Assembly: GCF_900104175.1 (NCBI RefSeq)
Contig: NZ_FNIX01000001.1
Coordinates: 1,315,975-1,379,974 of the forward strand
Direction of reading: 5' to 3'
Origin: Lentzea jiangxiensis
GTDB taxonomy: Bacteria > Actinomycetota > Actinomycetes > Mycobacteriales > Pseudonocardiaceae
Length of the DNA stretch: 64,000 nucleotides
The notes under the pieces are model-generated. The model made no database searches and was not told the DNA's origin. It saw only the letters and a program-made list of their open reading frames with translations. A program made the translations under genes and the position numbers. Positions 16,783-28,700 of this stretch are shown one piece after another (positions within the stretch are counted from its first letter, which is position 1; each line of letters starts with the position of its first letter).

Positions 16783-18141
16783 GTGGCCACCACGACCACA
16801 GGGCGCAAACCGATCTACAAGCACCTCTACTTCTGGGTGCTCGTCTCCATCGTTCTGGGCGCTGCCGTCGGGTTCCTGTTCCCCAAACAGGCGTCCGAGA
16901 TGAAGTGGCTCGCCGACCTCTTCGTGAACCTCGTCAAGGTCGTCATCGCGCCGACCATCTTCGCGACGATCATCGTCGGCATCGCGGGCCTCGGGAACCT
17001 CGCCAAGGCGGGTGGTCTCGCCCTCCGCACGATCCTCTACTTCACCGCGATGACCACGGTGGCGCTCGCCATCGGCCTCGTCGTCGTGAACATCGTCCAG
17101 CCGGGTCACCACGGCGGCGAGATCCAGCTCAACGCGAGCCAGGCCGACGCGACGCTGAAGTCCGCGGCGAACGCGGAGACCGGTGTCACCGGCTTCATCC
17201 TGAGCCTGGTGCCGAAGTCGTTCGTCAGCGCGTTCACCGACGGCCAGCTGATCCAGGTGCTCGTGGTCGCCATCCTCGTGGCCGTCGCGGTCGCCGGAAT
17301 GGGTGAACGCGGTGCCAAGGTCGTCTCCGCGATGGAGACGTTGTCCAAGGTGATGTTCGGCATCATCAAAATCGTCATGTACGTCGCCCCGATCGGCGCC
17401 TTCGGCGGCATCGCCTACACCGTGGGCAAGTTCGGCGGCAGCGTCCTCGGCAAGCTGCTCTGGCTGATGGGCTCGTTCTACGCGACCTGCATCCTGTTCG
17501 TCATCGTGGTGCTCGGCATCGTGGCGAAGTTCGCGGGCTTCAGCCTCTTCAAGTTCCTGCGCTACATCAAGGACGAGATCCTCATCGTCCTCGGCACGTC
17601 GTCGTCCGAGTCGGTGCTGCCGCGCATGATGGTCAAGCTGGAGGCGGCGGGCGCGCAGAAGTCGGTCGTCGGCCTCACCATCCCGACGGGCTACTCGTTC
17701 AACCTCGACGGCACCTGCATCTACCTGACCATGGGCGCGATCTTCATCGCCCAGGCCACGGGTCACGACGTGTCGATCGGCGTCCAGATCGGCCTGCTGC
17801 TGTTCATGCTGATCGCGTCGAAGGGCGCGGCGGGCGTCACCGGAGCCGGCCTCGTCACCCTGGCCGCCTCGCTGCAGGCGTTCGAGGCCCACTCGGCCAT
17901 CCCCGCGGTCGGCATCGCGCTCATCGTCGGCATCGACCGCTTCATGTCCGAGGCCCGCGCCATCACCAACGTGATCGGCAACGGTGTCGGCTCGCTCGTG
18001 GTCGCCGCGTGGCAGAAGGCCCTCGACAAGGACCGCCTGACCGAGGTGCTGAACAACCCCGACAGCGTCGACGTCGACGACCTGCTGGCCAAGCAGACCG
18101 GTGCCGGCGACGACGAGAAGGAGCCGGTCGCGGCTCACTGA
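16783..18141 (+). CDS. dctA: Dicarboxylate/amino acid:cation symporter (DctA/GltP family)
   Basis: A 452-residue SDF-family secondary carrier with eight to ten membrane segments. It carries the hairpin serine motif LGTSSSESVLPRMM, the unwound-helix motif PTGYSFNLDGTCIYL, and the second hairpin SKGAAGVTGAGLVTL. KFLRYIKDEILIVLGTS and the final IVGIDRFMSEARAITNVIGN are closest to DctA, which takes up succinate, fumarate and malate with cations. A strong ribosome site (AAGGAGG) precedes the GTG. The upstream two-component system and TAXI lipoprotein probably control it. Glutamate as substrate cannot be excluded. Confidence 0.9.
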   Translation: MATTTTGRKPIYKHLYFWVLVSIVLGAAVGFLFPKQASEMKWLADLFVNLVKVVIAPTIFATIIVGIAGLGNLAKAGGLALRTILYFTAMTTVALAIGLVVVNIVQPGHHGGEIQLNASQADATLKSAANAETGVTGFILSLVPKSFVSAFTDGQLIQVLVVAILVAVAVAGMGERGAKVVSAMETLSKVMFGIIKIVMYVAPIGAFGGIAYTVGKFGGSVLGKLLWLMGSFYATCILFVIVVLGIVAKFAGFSLFKFLRYIKDEILIVLGTSSSESVLPRMMVKLEAAGAQKSVVGLTIPTGYSFNLDGTCIYLTMGAIFIAQATGHDVSIGVQIGLLLFMLIASKGAAGVTGAGLVTLAASLQAFEAHSAIPAVGIALIVGIDRFMSEARAITNVIGNGVGSLVVAAWQKALDKDRLTEVLNNPDSVDVDDLLAKQTGAGDDEKEPVAAH

Positions 18142-18148
18142 GACGTCC

Positions 18149-18182
18149 GTGGCCGGAGGCGACTCTTCCCGCCTCCGGCCAC
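18149..18182 (+). terminator. Terminator after dctA
   Basis: GTGGCCGGAGGCG pairs perfectly with CGCCTCCGGCCAC around an 8-base loop, starting seven bases after the dctA stop. No T-run follows, as is usual in high-GC actinobacteria. Confidence 0.85.
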
Positions 18183-18449
18183 GCGACCTCCACGAACACC
18201 GAGGTCCCGCTCTCCCCGCCTGCGACGCGGGGGACGGGGCCTCGCTCTCGTTTGACCGGAAACAAGTGCGGCGGCATGGTTTGCGCGGTGCGCGTACCCT
18301 CTGAAGTGGGACGACGTGAGCGTCCGCTAACTGAGACGATAAGGCGCTGAGCAGCGAAGACGCTGGCGGCGCGTGCTGATCCAGTGGGAAGCACCGAATG
18401 TAGTGCAGCTCTCATCCGACTGGCGCAAGTTGAACGTTCGGTTACGCTA

Positions 18450-18521
18450 ACCCGGATGTAACGAACGCCGACGTTGGCCGCAATGTCGCTCAACGGTGGG
18501 GAATCGTTACACATCCATGAC
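18450..18521 (+). promoter_or_regulatory. Possible GlnR boxes in the long gltB leader
   Basis: The 490 bases between the dctA terminator and gltB contain no gene. Two sites fit the AC-n9-AC core of actinobacterial GlnR boxes: AC-CCGGATGTA-AC at 18450-18462 and, better, GTTAC-ACATCCATG-AC ending at 18521. The stretch is also locally AT-richer than its surroundings. GlnR controls nitrogen-assimilation genes including gltBD in this group, so the location is plausible. The match is short and the assignment tentative. Nothing else was recognised in the interval. Confidence 0.4.
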
Positions 18522-18675
18522 CTAGATCACCCATTGGCGGGTGTCCCTGGGTTTCGCGGCTGTTAAAGTCGCGTCAACACGCGGGCCATCGTCGTCCCGT
18601 GCTCCCACCTGTTGGTTCGAGGTCTGAGCACGAGGACATTGTTCTTTCGCGAGGACGACGAAGGAGGTCTGCGCA

Positions 18676-21600
18676 GTGATCTTCTCCGCCATCCCCGGCC
18701 CCCAGGGTCTCTACGACCCGGCTGATGAGCGCGACGCCTGTGGTGTCGCCATGGTGGCCGACATCCAGGGCAGGCGTTCCCACGGCATCGTGAGCGATGC
18801 GCTGACGGCGCTGGCCAACCTGGAGCACCGGGGTGCCGCCGGCGCCGAGCCCACCTCGGGCGACGGTGCGGGCATCCTCCTGCAGCTGCCGGACGAGTTC
18901 CTCCGCGCCGTGGCCGGGTTCGACCTGCCCGAGAGAGGGCAGTACGCGGCGGGAATCGCTTTCCTGCCGTTCGAGGCCGAAGAACGCGAAGCGGCCATGC
19001 GGCAGATCGAGCGCATCGCCGAGGAGGAGAACCTCGTCGTCCTCGGCTGGCGCGACGTCCCGGTCGCCCCGGAGTCCGCCGGCGTCGGCCCGACGGCCAT
19101 GTCGGTGGCGCCGCACTTCGCACAGCTGTTCGTGAAGGGCACGCGCGACGAGTCCGGCATCGCCCTGGACCGCCTCGCCTTCTGCCTGCGCAAGCGCGTG
19201 GAGCACGAGGGCAGCGTCTACTTCCCTTCGCTGTCGGCGCGCACGATCGTCTACAAGGGAATGCTGACGACCGAGCAGCTGCCGGCGTTCTTCCCCGACC
19301 TGCACGACGAGCGCCTCTACACGGCGATCGCGCTGGTGCACAGCCGCTTCTCCACGAACACGTTCCCCTCGTGGCCGCTCGCACACCCGTTCCGGTTCGT
19401 CGCCCACAACGGTGAGATCAACACCGTGCGCGGCAACCGCAACCGCATGCGCGCCCGCGAGGCGCTGCTGGACAGCGACCTGATCCCCGGCGACCTCGCC
19501 CGGCTGTTCCCGATCTGCAACCCGGACGGCTCGGACTCGGCGTCGTTCGACGAGGTGCTGGAGCTGCTGCACCTCGGCGGCCGCAGCCTGCCGCACGCGG
19601 TGCTGATGATGATCCCGGAGGCGTGGGAGAACCACGCCACGATGGACCCGAAGCGCCGCGCCTTCTACCAGTTCCACGCCTCGCTGATGGAGCCGTGGGA
19701 CGGCCCCGCCTGCGTCACGTTCACCGACGGCGAGATCGTCGGCGCGGTCCTCGACCGCAACGGGCTGCGTCCCGCCCGCTGGTGGCAGACCGCCGACGGC
19801 CGCGTCGTCCTGGCGTCGGAGACCGGCGTGCTCGACGTGCCGTCCGACCAGGTCGTCGCCAAGGGCCGCCTGCAGCCCGGCCGCATGTTCCTCGTGGACA
19901 CCGCCCAGGGCCGGATCATCGACGACGAGGAGTTCAAGTCGACCCTGGCGTCGGAGCAGCCCTACGACGAGTGGCTGCACGCCGGCCTGCTCGACCTGGC
20001 CGACCTGCAGGACCGCGAGCACGTCGTGCAGAGCCACGAGTCCGTCGTGCGCCGCCAGCTCACCTTCGGCTACACCGAGGAGGAGCTGCGGATCCTGCTC
20101 ACGCCCATGTCGATCACGGGCATGGAGCCGCTGGCCTCGATGGGCACCGACACCCCGGTCGCGGCGCTCAGCCAGCGCTCGCGGCTGCTCTACGACTACT
20201 TCGTGCAGAACTTCGCGCAGGTCACGAACCCGCCGCTGGACGCGATCCGCGAAGAGATCGTCACGTCGGTCAAGCGCGTGATGGGTCCCGAGCAGAACCT
20301 GCTGGGGCCCGGCCCGGTGTCGTGCCGCCACGTCACGCTCGACTACCCGGTCATCGACAACGACGAGCTCGCCAAGCTCATCCACATCAACGACGACGGC
20401 GACCTGCCGGGCTTCGCCTGCACCGTCCTGTCCGGACTGTACGAGGTGGACGGTGGCGGCGAGGCGCTGGCCGCGGCGATCGAGCGCGTGCGCCGCGAGG
20501 CGTCGGAGGCCATCGCGAACGGCGCCCGCACGCTGGTGCTGAGCGACCGCGACTCGGACCACCGCATGGCGCCGATCCCGTCGCTGCTGCTGGTCTCCGC
20601 GGTGCACCACCACCTGGTGCGCACCAAGGAACGCCTGCGCGTCGCGCTCGTCGTCGAGTCCGGTGACTGCCGCGAGGTCCACCACGTCGCCGCGCTGCTG
20701 AGCTACGGCGCCGCCGCGGTGAACCCGTACCTCGCGTTCGAGACGATCGAGGACCTGATCAGCCAGGGCGCCATCACCGGCGTCCGGGCGCACAAGGCGA
20801 TCCGCAACTACGTCAAGGCGCTCGTCAAGGGCGTCCTGAAGATCATGTCCAAGATGGGCATCTCGACCGTCGGCGCCTACACCGCCGCGCAGATCTTCGA
20901 GGCGGTCGGCCTGTCGAACGACCTGCTGGACGAGTACTTCACCGGCACGCAGTCGAAGCTCGGCGGCGCCGGCCTCGACGTGCTCGCCGAGGAGGTGGCG
21001 CTGCGCCACCGCCGCGCCCACCCGGACAACCCGACGGCGCGCGAGCACCGCAGGCTCGAGGTCGGCGGCGAGTACTCCTACCGCCGCGAGGGCGAGCTGC
21101 ACCTGTTCACGCCGGAGACGGTGTTCCTGCTGCAGCACGCCACGAAGACGCGCAAGGAGGACGTCTTCCGGCAGTACACGGCGGAGGTCGAGCGCATCTC
21201 GCGGCAGGGCGGCACGCTGCGCGGCCTGTTCAAGTTCCGCAGCGAGGGCCGCACGCCGATCCCGATCGACGAGGTCGAGCCCGTCAGCGCGATCGTCAAG
21301 CGCTTCAACACCGGCGCCATGTCGTACGGCTCCATCTCGGCCGAGGCGCACGAAACCCTCGCGATCGCGATGAACCGCCTGGGCGGCCGGTCGAACTCCG
21401 GTGAGGGCGGCGAGGACCGCGAGCGCCTGTACGACCCCGAGCGCCGCTCGGCGGTCAAGCAGGTCGCGAGTGGACGGTTCGGCGTCACGAGCGAGTACCT
21501 CGTGAACTCCACGGACATCCAGATCAAGATGGCACAGGGCGCGAAGCCCGGCGAGGGCGGCCAGCTGCCCGGCTTCAAGGTCTACCCGTGGGTCGCGCGC

Positions 21601-23199
21601 ACCCGGCACTCCACGCCGGGCGTCGGCCTGATCTCGCCGCCGCCGCACCACGACATCTACTCGATCGAGGACCTGGCGCAGCTCATCCACGACCTGAAGA
21701 ACGCGAACGAGCAGGCACGGGTGCACGTGAAGCTCGTCTCGTCCATCGGCGTGGGCACGGTCGCGGCGGGTGTCGCCAAGGCGCACGCGGACGTCGTGCT
21801 GATCTCCGGCTACGACGGCGGCACCGGCGCCTCGCCGATGAACTCGCTCAAGCACGCCGGGACGCCGTGGGAGATCGGCCTCGCTGAGACCCAGCAGACG
21901 TTGCTGCTCAACGGTTTGCGCGACCGCATCACCGTCCAGGTCGACGGCGCGATGCGCACGGGCCGTGACGTCGTGGTGGCCGCGCTGCTCGGCGCCGAGG
22001 AGTTCGGCTTCGCCACGGCTCCGCTGATCGTCGCGGGCTGCGTGATGATGCGCGTCTGCCACCTCGACACGTGCCCGGTCGGCGTCGCCACGCAGAACCC
22101 CGACCTGCGCGCCCGCTACACCGGTCAGGCCGACCACGTCGTGAACTTCTTCGAGTTCATCGCGCAGGAGGTCCGGGAGATCCTGGCCGAGCTCGGCTTC
22201 CGCACGATCGACGAGGCCGTCGGTCACGCGGAGCTGCTCGACAAGGACGAGGCGATCGAGCACTGGAAGATCGCGGGCCTGAACCTGGACCCGGTCTTCG
22301 AGGTGCCCGAGACCCCGTACCCGACGGCGAAGCGCCGCGTCCGCGACCAGGACCACGGTCTCGACAAGGCCCTGGACCGCACGCTGATCCAGCTCGCCGA
22401 GGCGGCGCTGGAGGACGCGCACCAGGTCACGCTGGAGCTGCCGGTCCGCAACGTCAACCGCACGGTTGGCACGCTGCTCGGCGCCGAGGTCACCCGCCGC
22501 TTCGGCGGCGAGGGCCTGGAGGACGACACGATCCGGGTGAAGCTGACCGGTTCGGCCGGCCAGTCGCTCGGCGCGTTCCTGCCGCGCGGCATCACGCTCG
22601 AAATGGTCGGCGACGCGAACGACTACGTCGGCAAGAGCCTGTCCGGCGGGCGGATCATCGTGCGGCCGCACGACGACGCGCCGTTCCGCGCCGAGGACCA
22701 GGTGATCGCGGGCAACGTGATCGGCTACGGCGCCACGTCCGGCGAGGTCTTCCTGCGCGGCCGTGTCGGCGAACGCTTCTGCGTCCGCAACTCCGGCGCG
22801 CTGCTCGTGGCCGAGGGCGTGGGCGACCACGCGTTCGAGTACATGACCGGTGGCCGGGCAGTGGTGCTCGGGCCGACCGGGCGCAACGTCGCGGCCGGCA
22901 TGTCCGGCGGAATCGCGTACGTGCTCGACCTGGACCCGTTGTCGGTGAACCAGGAGATGGTGCAACTGCAGCGCCTCAGCGCCGAGGACCTGCGTTGGCT
23001 CAAGGACGCCGTCACCAAGCACCACCAGCACACCGGTTCCGCGGTGGCTGCGTCGCTGCTCGGTGACTGGACCCGTCGGGCCGGTGCGTTCACGAAGGTC
23101 ATGCCCGGCGACTACCAGCGCGTTCTCGAGGCCATGCGCCTCGCCCGCGCTGAGGGCCGGGACGTTGACGCGGCTGTCATGGAGGCGTCTCGTGGCTGA
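18676..23199 (+). CDS. gltB: Glutamate synthase (NADPH) large subunit
   Basis: The large subunit releases ammonia from glutamine and adds it to 2-oxoglutarate, giving glutamate. The 1507 residues match full-length GltB. The amidotransferase nucleophile is C22 ([11 protein letters not shown]). The FMN barrel carries [36 protein letters not shown] and [10 protein letters not shown]. The [3Fe-4S] cysteines are C1122, C1128 and C1133 ([16 protein letters not shown]), and the last 250 residues form the GXGXG beta-helix domain. It starts at a GTG after AAGGAGG and overlaps gltD by eight bases. Confidence 0.98.
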   Translation: MIFSAIPGPQGLYDPADERDACGVAMVADIQGRRSHGIVSDALTALANLEHRGAAGAEPTSGDGAGILLQLPDEFLRAVAGFDLPERGQYAAGIAFLPFEAEEREAAMRQIERIAEEENLVVLGWRDVPVAPESAGVGPTAMSVAPHFAQLFVKGTRDESGIALDRLAFCLRKRVEHEGSVYFPSLSARTIVYKGMLTTEQLPAFFPDLHDERLYTAIALVHSRFSTNTFPSWPLAHPFRFVAHNGEINTVRGNRNRMRAREALLDSDLIPGDLARLFPICNPDGSDSASFDEVLELLHLGGRSLPHAVLMMIPEAWENHATMDPKRRAFYQFHASLMEPWDGPACVTFTDGEIVGAVLDRNGLRPARWWQTADGRVVLASETGVLDVPSDQVVAKGRLQPGRMFLVDTAQGRIIDDEEFKSTLASEQPYDEWLHAGLLDLADLQDREHVVQSHESVVRRQLTFGYTEEELRILLTPMSITGMEPLASMGTDTPVAALSQRSRLLYDYFVQNFAQVTNPPLDAIREEIVTSVKRVMGPEQNLLGPGPVSCRHVTLDYPVIDNDELAKLIHINDDGDLPGFACTVLSGLYEVDGGGEALAAAIERVRREASEAIANGARTLVLSDRDSDHRMAPIPSLLLVSAVHHHLVRTKERLRVALVVESGDCREVHHVAALLSYGAAAVNPYLAFETIEDLISQGAITGVRAHKAIRNYVKALVKGVLKIMSKMGISTVGAYTAAQIFEAVGLSNDLLDEYFTGTQSKLGGAGLDVLAEEVALRHRRAHPDNPTAREHRRLEVGGEYSYRREGELHLFTPETVFLLQHATKTRKEDVFRQYTAEVERISRQGGTLRGLFKFRSEGRTPIPIDEVEPVSAIVKRFNTGAMSYGSISAEAHETLAIAMNRLGGRSNSGEGGEDRERLYDPERRSAVKQVASGRFGVTSEYLVNSTDIQIKMAQGAKPGEGGQLPGFKVYPWVARTRHSTPGVGLISPPPHHDIYSIEDLAQLIHDLKNANEQARVHVKLVSSIGVGTVAAGVAKAHADVVLISGYDGGTGASPMNSLKHAGTPWEIGLAETQQTLLLNGLRDRITVQVDGAMRTGRDVVVAALLGAEEFGFATAPLIVAGCVMMRVCHLDTCPVGVATQNPDLRARYTGQADHVVNFFEFIAQEVREILAELGFRTIDEAVGHAELLDKDEAIEHWKIAGLNLDPVFEVPETPYPTAKRRVRDQDHGLDKALDRTLIQLAEAALEDAHQVTLELPVRNVNRTVGTLLGAEVTRRFGGEGLEDDTIRVKLTGSAGQSLGAFLPRGITLEMVGDANDYVGKSLSGGRIIVRPHDDAPFRAEDQVIAGNVIGYGATSGEVFLRGRVGERFCVRNSGALLVAEGVGDHAFEYMTGGRAVVLGPTGRNVAAGMSGGIAYVLDLDPLSVNQEMVQLQRLSAEDLRWLKDAVTKHHQHTGSAVAASLLGDWTRRAGAFTKVMPGDYQRVLEAMRLARAEGRDVDAAVMEASRG

Positions 23200-24697
23200 T
23201 CCACAGGGTTTTCTCAAGCACTCCCGCTCCGACGCGCCGAAGCGTCCGAAGCCGGAACGGTTGCAGGACTGGAACGAGGTCTATCTCCAGGAGACCCCGG
23301 AGGAGCGCAACGCCGCCGTGCGCACGCAGGCGACGAGGTGCATGGACTGCGGAATCCCGTTCTGCCACAGCGGAACCGCGGGCTGCCCGCTCGGGAACCT
23401 GATCCCCGAGTGGAACGACTTCGTGCGCCGTGGCGACTGGGAGCTCGCCTCGGACCGCCTGCACGCCACCAACAACTTCCCGGAGTTCACGGGAAGGCTG
23501 TGCCCGGCACCGTGTGAGGCCGCCTGCGTGCTGTCGATCTCGCACGACGCGGGCGGCGCGGTCGCGATCAAGCGGGTCGAGGAGACCATCGCGGACGTGT
23601 CGTGGGAGAACGGCTACGTGCAGCCGTCCCAGGCAGCCGTGTCCTCGGGCAAGCGCGTCGCGGTCGTCGGGTCCGGTCCCGCCGGGCTCGCCGCCGCGCA
23701 GCAGCTGACCCGCGCGGGCCACGAGGTCGTGGTGTACGAGCGGGACGACCGCCTGGGCGGACTGCTGCGGTACGGCATCCCCGAGTTCAAGATGGAGAAG
23801 AAGGTCCTCGACCGCCGTCTCACACAGCTGCGCCGTGAGGGCACCAAGTTCGTGACCGGCTGCGAGGTCGGCGTCGACATCACGGTCGAGCAGCTGCGCG
23901 CCGAGTTCGACGCGGTCGTGCTGGCCGTGGGCGCGCTGCGCGGCCGTGACGACAAGACGACCCCGGGACGCGAGCTCGAGGGCGTGCACCTCGCGATGGA
24001 CCACCTGGTTCCCGCGAACCGCGCCTGCGAGGGCGACGGCCCGTCGTCGCTCTCCGCCGAGGGCAAGCACGTCATCGTCATCGGCGGTGGCGACACGGGC
24101 GCCGACTGCTACGGCACCGCGACCCGCCAGGGCGCGCTGTCCGTGACGCAGCTCGACCAGTACCCGATGCCGCCCTCCGTGCGCGACGACGAGCGCTCAC
24201 CGTGGCCGGTGTGGCCGCACATCCTGCGCACGTACCCCGCGCACGAGGAGGCGGGCGAACGCCGCTTCACCGTGGCGGTCAAGCGTTTCGTGGGGGACGA
24301 GGCCGGCCACGTGCGGTTCATCGAGCTGCAGCAGGTGCGCGTCGAGAAGGACTCGTCCGGCCGCCGCGCCGTGATCCCGGTGTCCGACGAGATCGAGGTC
24401 CTGCCCGCCGACATGGTGCTGCTGGCGATCGGCTTCGAGGGCGTCGAGCACATGCGGCTCCTGGACGACCTGGGCATCTCGCTCACGACCCGCGGCACGA
24501 TCTCGTGCGGCTCCGACTGGCAGACGACCGCGCCCGGCGTGTTCGTCTGCGGGGACGCCCACCGCGGCGCTTCCCTGGTGGTGTGGGCGATCGCGGAGGG
24601 GCGGTCCGTGGCGAACGCCGTGGACACGTTCCTCACGGGCGCCTCGAGCCTGCCCTCGCCGGTGATCCCCAACCAGCTTCCGCTCGCTGTGGTCTGA
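23192..24697 (+). CDS. gltD: Glutamate synthase (NADPH) small subunit
   Basis: GltD takes electrons from NADPH through FAD and passes them through iron-sulfur clusters to GltB. The 501 residues include the N-terminal cluster motifs [13 protein letters not shown]...[11 protein letters not shown] and [13 protein letters not shown]. The FAD site is [17 protein letters not shown], the NADPH site is [17 protein letters not shown], and the closing FAD motif is [19 protein letters not shown]. The GTG lies inside the last codons of gltB and is followed by ADPQGFLKH, the usual GltD start; longer readings overlap gltB and are rejected. Confidence 0.97.
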   Translation: MADPQGFLKHSRSDAPKRPKPERLQDWNEVYLQETPEERNAAVRTQATRCMDCGIPFCHSGTAGCPLGNLIPEWNDFVRRGDWELASDRLHATNNFPEFTGRLCPAPCEAACVLSISHDAGGAVAIKRVEETIADVSWENGYVQPSQAAVSSGKRVAVVGSGPAGLAAAQQLTRAGHEVVVYERDDRLGGLLRYGIPEFKMEKKVLDRRLTQLRREGTKFVTGCEVGVDITVEQLRAEFDAVVLAVGALRGRDDKTTPGRELEGVHLAMDHLVPANRACEGDGPSSLSAEGKHVIVIGGGDTGADCYGTATRQGALSVTQLDQYPMPPSVRDDERSPWPVWPHILRTYPAHEEAGERRFTVAVKRFVGDEAGHVRFIELQQVRVEKDSSGRRAVIPVSDEIEVLPADMVLLAIGFEGVEHMRLLDDLGISLTTRGTISCGSDWQTTAPGVFVCGDAHRGASLVVWAIAEGRSVANAVDTFLTGASSLPSPVIPNQLPLAVV

Positions 24698-24727
24698 CAA
24701 CGGCGTCCGACAGCGGAGAGCAGCATG

Positions 24728-24761
24728 ACGCCCCGCGCGACAACGAGGTCGCGCGGGGCGT
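24728..24761 (+). terminator. Terminator after gltD
   Basis: ACGCCCCGCGCGAC and GTCGCGCGGGGCGT form a perfect 14-bp stem with a 6-base loop, followed by TCGCCTTTT. It ends gltBD and separates it from the convergent PhnD-like gene. Confidence 0.9.
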
Positions 24762-24798
24762 TCGCCTTTTCCAGGGCCGACGCGTTCGAGATCACCCG

Positions 24799-25701
24799 CT
24801 AGCCGGGCGTGCAGGAGCTCCAGCCGACGGCCCGGCACGCCGCCCGCACCGGTTCGTACACCGAGTCGTCGACCTTCGCGTATCCCCAGGCCGTGGCGTC
24901 ACCCACCGGGCACTCGCCCTGGCAGAACCCGTTGGCCCGCAGGTGGTCCGCGGTCGCCTTCGTCTGCAGGGCGGCGACGATCCGCTGCCGCAGCGGTTCC
25001 GGCAGGTCGTCCGCCACGGCCAGGGGAGCGCCGGGGATCGGACCGGACGTCCAGATCTTCTTCAGCTGCCCCGGCTGGACCTGGCCGCGTTCGACCAGGT
25101 GCCGGTCGACCATCTCGTCGAACGCGAAGCCCGCGTCGCACTGCCCGGTGGCCACGGCGAGCACGGTGGCCTCGTGGCCGCTGGTGAACACGGGCACGGT
25201 GTCGCGCGCCGGGTCGAGGCCGATCGCGCGCAGCGCCGCGCTCGGGTAGAGGAACCCGGTGGTGGACAGGCGGTCGGCGTAGCAGACCTTGCGGCCGCGC
25301 AGGTCGGCCAGCGACCTGATGGACGAGTCGGCGTGGGTGAAGCCGAAGCCGCGGTACGACGGTGCGGCGCCCTTCTCCTTCACCTGCGCGGAGACCGGGG
25401 TGATGCGCGCGCCGCGTTCGCGCGCCACGACGTAGGACTGCGGGCCGAACGCGCCGATGTCGATCGAGCCGTCGCGCATGCCGGTGACGAGGGCCTCGTA
25501 GCCGGTCGGTTCCTGGACGCGGATCTCCACGCCCGTTTCGCGGCGCAGCATGTCGACGATCGGCAGGTACGTCTGCTGGGTCGTGATCGAGCTCGCGGTC
25601 GGGACTCCGCTGAACACCAGGGGTTCGCGGGCCCGCGCCACCTCGGCGGGCGGGGACGAGCACGCGGCGAGCAGCAGGACCGCGGGGAGGAAGCGTTTCA
25701 T
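24799..25701 (-). CDS. PhnD-like phosphate/phosphonate-type binding lipoprotein
   Basis: A 300-residue lipoprotein (MKRFLPAVLLLAACSS, lipobox LLAAC) of the PhnD periplasmic binding family. Family blocks are visible: SSITTQQTYLPIVDMLRRET, EALVTGMRDGSIDIGAFGPQ, a RLSTTGFLYPSAALRAIGLD strand-helix and VFTSGHEATVLAVATGQCDA. PhnD proteins bind phosphonate, phosphite or related anions for ABC uptake, yet no ATPase or permease is nearby. Its ATG overlaps the stop of the TIR-WD40 gene (ATGA), so the two are translationally coupled. Extra Cys residues near the C-terminus (FCQGEC, SSCTPG) may form disulphides outside the membrane. A sensor role is inference. Confidence 0.85.
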   Translation of the reverse strand: MKRFLPAVLLLAACSSPPAEVARAREPLVFSGVPTASSITTQQTYLPIVDMLRRETGVEIRVQEPTGYEALVTGMRDGSIDIGAFGPQSYVVARERGARITPVSAQVKEKGAAPSYRGFGFTHADSSIRSLADLRGRKVCYADRLSTTGFLYPSAALRAIGLDPARDTVPVFTSGHEATVLAVATGQCDAGFAFDEMVDRHLVERGQVQPGQLKKIWTSGPIPGAPLAVADDLPEPLRQRIVAALQTKATADHLRANGFCQGECPVGDATAWGYAKVDDSVYEPVRAACRAVGWSSCTPG

Positions 25702-28700
25702 CGCACGTCTCCTGAGCAGGTGTCGCGGTAGGGCAGGGCGGGGAGGTACTGCTGCCATTCGAGTCGGCTGAGGCCACCGCCCGCGACCGCGCAGGCGCGG
25801 TGGACGGCGTTGTCGAGCAAAGCCATGTCCCACAACACCGTCGTGCCGTCGGAGCCCGCGGTCGCGAGCACGGTGCCGCTGGGGGCGAACGCGGCGGAGT
25901 TCACCGCCAGCCGGTGGCCGTCGAGCTGCCGGCCGACCTGGCGGGGCTGGTTCGGGTCGGTGACGTCCCAGACGAGCGTGCCGCCGGTGGACGTGCCCGC
26001 GACGAGCTTCGTGCCGTCCGGGGCGAACGCGAGCGCGGTGACCTGCTTGTTCTGTCCCAGCGGCTGGCCGATCGGGAGCGGGTGGCCCGGATCGCTGATG
26101 TTCCACAGGATCGTCGTGCCGTCGGTGCTACCCGCGGCGAACACCTTGCCGTCCGACGAGAACGCCGCCGCGCTCACGCTGTTCCTGAGCCCCGCCAGCG
26201 GTTTCCCGATCGGCTTGCCGGCGGCCACGTCCCACAGCACGATCGTGTTGTCGCTGCCCGCCGTCGCGTCCATGCCGCCGTGCGAGGCCAGCGAGTGGAG
26301 CCGCGAGCTGCCGGTGCCCTCGCCGATCTTCCTGGGCTGCTGCGGGAGGCCGACGTCCCAGCGGATCTGCCGGTTGTCCGCCCCGGTGGTGACGAGCGTG
26401 GTGCCGTCCTCGAACGCGACGGACTTCACCAGCATGCCGTGCCCGGTCAGCGGCGCCCCGATGCGGCGGGGCCGGTCGGCCATCTCCCACACGACGGCGG
26501 GCCCGCGGGTGCTGCCCGTGACGAGGCGCAGGCCGTCGGGGGAGAACGCCAGCGACGACACCGCACCCCGTTGTCCCACCAGCGGATCGCCGGCCTGGCG
26601 CGGCCGGTCCGGGGCGCTGATGTCCCACAGGACCGTGGTGGCGTCGTGGCTCCCGGCGGCCAGCACGGACGAGGTCGGCGAGAACGCGACGGAGGAGACG
26701 AGCCCGCTGTGCCCGGTCAGTCGCGTGTACGTGCGGTCTGCCGGGGTCCACAACGTCGTGGCGCCGTCCGATCCACCGGTGGCCAGCAGCGTCCCGGTGT
26801 CGTTGAAGGCCACGGACGTCACGGCCTTGCGGACGTTGTCGTTCAGCGGCTCGCCCGCGACCGGCCGCTCCGGTGAGCCGATGTCCCAGACCACCACCGT
26901 TCCGTCGTGGCTGCCGGTGGCGAGCTTCGTGCCGGAGAACGCCACCGACGACACCCCGGCGCCCTGGCGCTGGAACGGCTCGCCGAGCTGTGCCGGCCGC
27001 GGTCCGAGGCGCCACAACGCCGTGGTGCCGTCCGAGCGGCCGATGGCGAGCAGCGTTCCGGCCTGGTCGATCGCCATCGACGTCACCGGCTGGCCCGACG
27101 GCAGGCGTTGACGCCGTGAGGTGGTCCGCCTGTCCCACACCAGCACCGAGCCGTCGGAACTGCCGACCGCGGCGACGTCGAGCGACAGCGCCACCGACGT
27201 GACGGCCGCGCTCGTACCGGACTCGGTGGCCAGTTGCCGCGGCTCGTCGGTGAGGTCCCACAGGCTCGCCGTGCCGTCCGTGCTGCCGACGACGGCCGTG
27301 TGCCCGGCGGGGCCGAACGCGACCGCGGACACCGTCTCGCCGAACGAACCGCCGTACCGCGTTGTCAGCAACGTGTTGACCAGCTCGGTGTTCGTGTCCG
27401 AGCTGGGAACGAGCCGGTGCGCGGCCAGCCCGAGCCGTAGCGCGAGCTGCGGCGACGAGTTGCGCGCCACCTGGGCCTGCGCGATGAGGGCACGGGCGGT
27501 CGCGGTGTCGCGTTCGTCGCTCGCGACGCTCCACTGCACGGCCGCGAGCCCCGCCGCGCCGACGGCCGCCACGAGGAACACCGCGAGCCAGCTGGTCGTG
27601 CGCCTGCGGTCGCGGCGCCGCTGTTCCTGCAGCGCGACGATCCTGGTGCGGCTCGCGGTCAGGAACCGGCGGGCGTCGGGGGACAGGTCGTCCTCCGCCA
27701 CCAGCGGCGCGATGGCGGCGAACGTGTCCTCGTTGAGCAGCAGGTGGTCGGCGCACTCGCCCTCGTTCCACTGCGAGGCGTCCAACTCGACCGACTGCGC
27801 CGCCCGCAGGCCGATCTGCCGCTCGTCGATCGCGGTGCGCAGCGGCCTCCACTCGGTGAACAGCGCCTCGTGCGCCACGCCGATCCAGCGACCCTGCTTG
27901 TCGCCGCTCGCTGTCAGCAGCCGGTGCCGGACGAACACCTCCAGCGCCTCGCGGGCGCCGGGGTCGAGCTGCGCCAGGCTGACGCGCTTGCGGGTCGGCC
28001 TGCCGGTGTGGTCGAGCGTGGCGAGCGACGCGAGCCGGGAGAGCAGCTCCTCCCGGCCGAGCCCGGTTTCCGAGACGGCGCCGTCGAGCACGTCGTCCGC
28101 GTGCCGGGCGAGCGCGCCGTGCACGCCGCCGAGGTGCTCGTAGCGTTCGCTGGACAGCGTGCCGCCCCTGGGCACGCCCATCGCGAGGTGTTGCAACGTG
28201 AACGCGAGCAGCGGCAACGCCTCGCCGCTCGCCGTGTCCTCCACGAGCCGTGCGACGAGCTCCGGGTGCACCTTGAGCCCCGCCACCCGCGCCGGCCCGG
28301 TGATCACCACGTTCAGCACCTCCCGGGTGAGCGGTGCGAGCACGTAGCTGCCGAGGTGGACACCGCCCAGCTCCGGCAGCGTCCGCAGGTCGTCGAGGAA
28401 CTCCGACCTCAGCGTGGCGATCACCCGCACGTTGTCCGCCAGCGCGTCCTTGAGCAGGCTCGCCAGGAACTGCCGGTCCTTCTCACCGGCGCGGGTGAAG
28501 AGCTCCTCCGCCTGGTCGATGGTGATCAGCAGCCGGCGGTCCTCGTCGACGAGCTCGTGCGCCACCCCGCGCAGCCCGTCGAGGACGAGCCGGTCCCTCG
28601 TCTCGCGCAGGCTCCAGCGCAGGCCGACGCGCTCGGCGGTCTTGCGCACCGACCGGGCCAGCGCGTCCAGCGGGTCGTTGCCCGGCAGCCACGGCGGCAT

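Noticed and set aside
18574..23217. Open frame of about 1550 codons antisense to gltB, and similar long antisense frames over the TIR-WD40, LAL, SulP-CA and caspase genes
   Set aside because: High GC content leaves few stops on the opposite strand. Their translations are Arg/His/Val/Asp-rich noise without domains, while the sense products are complete known proteins.
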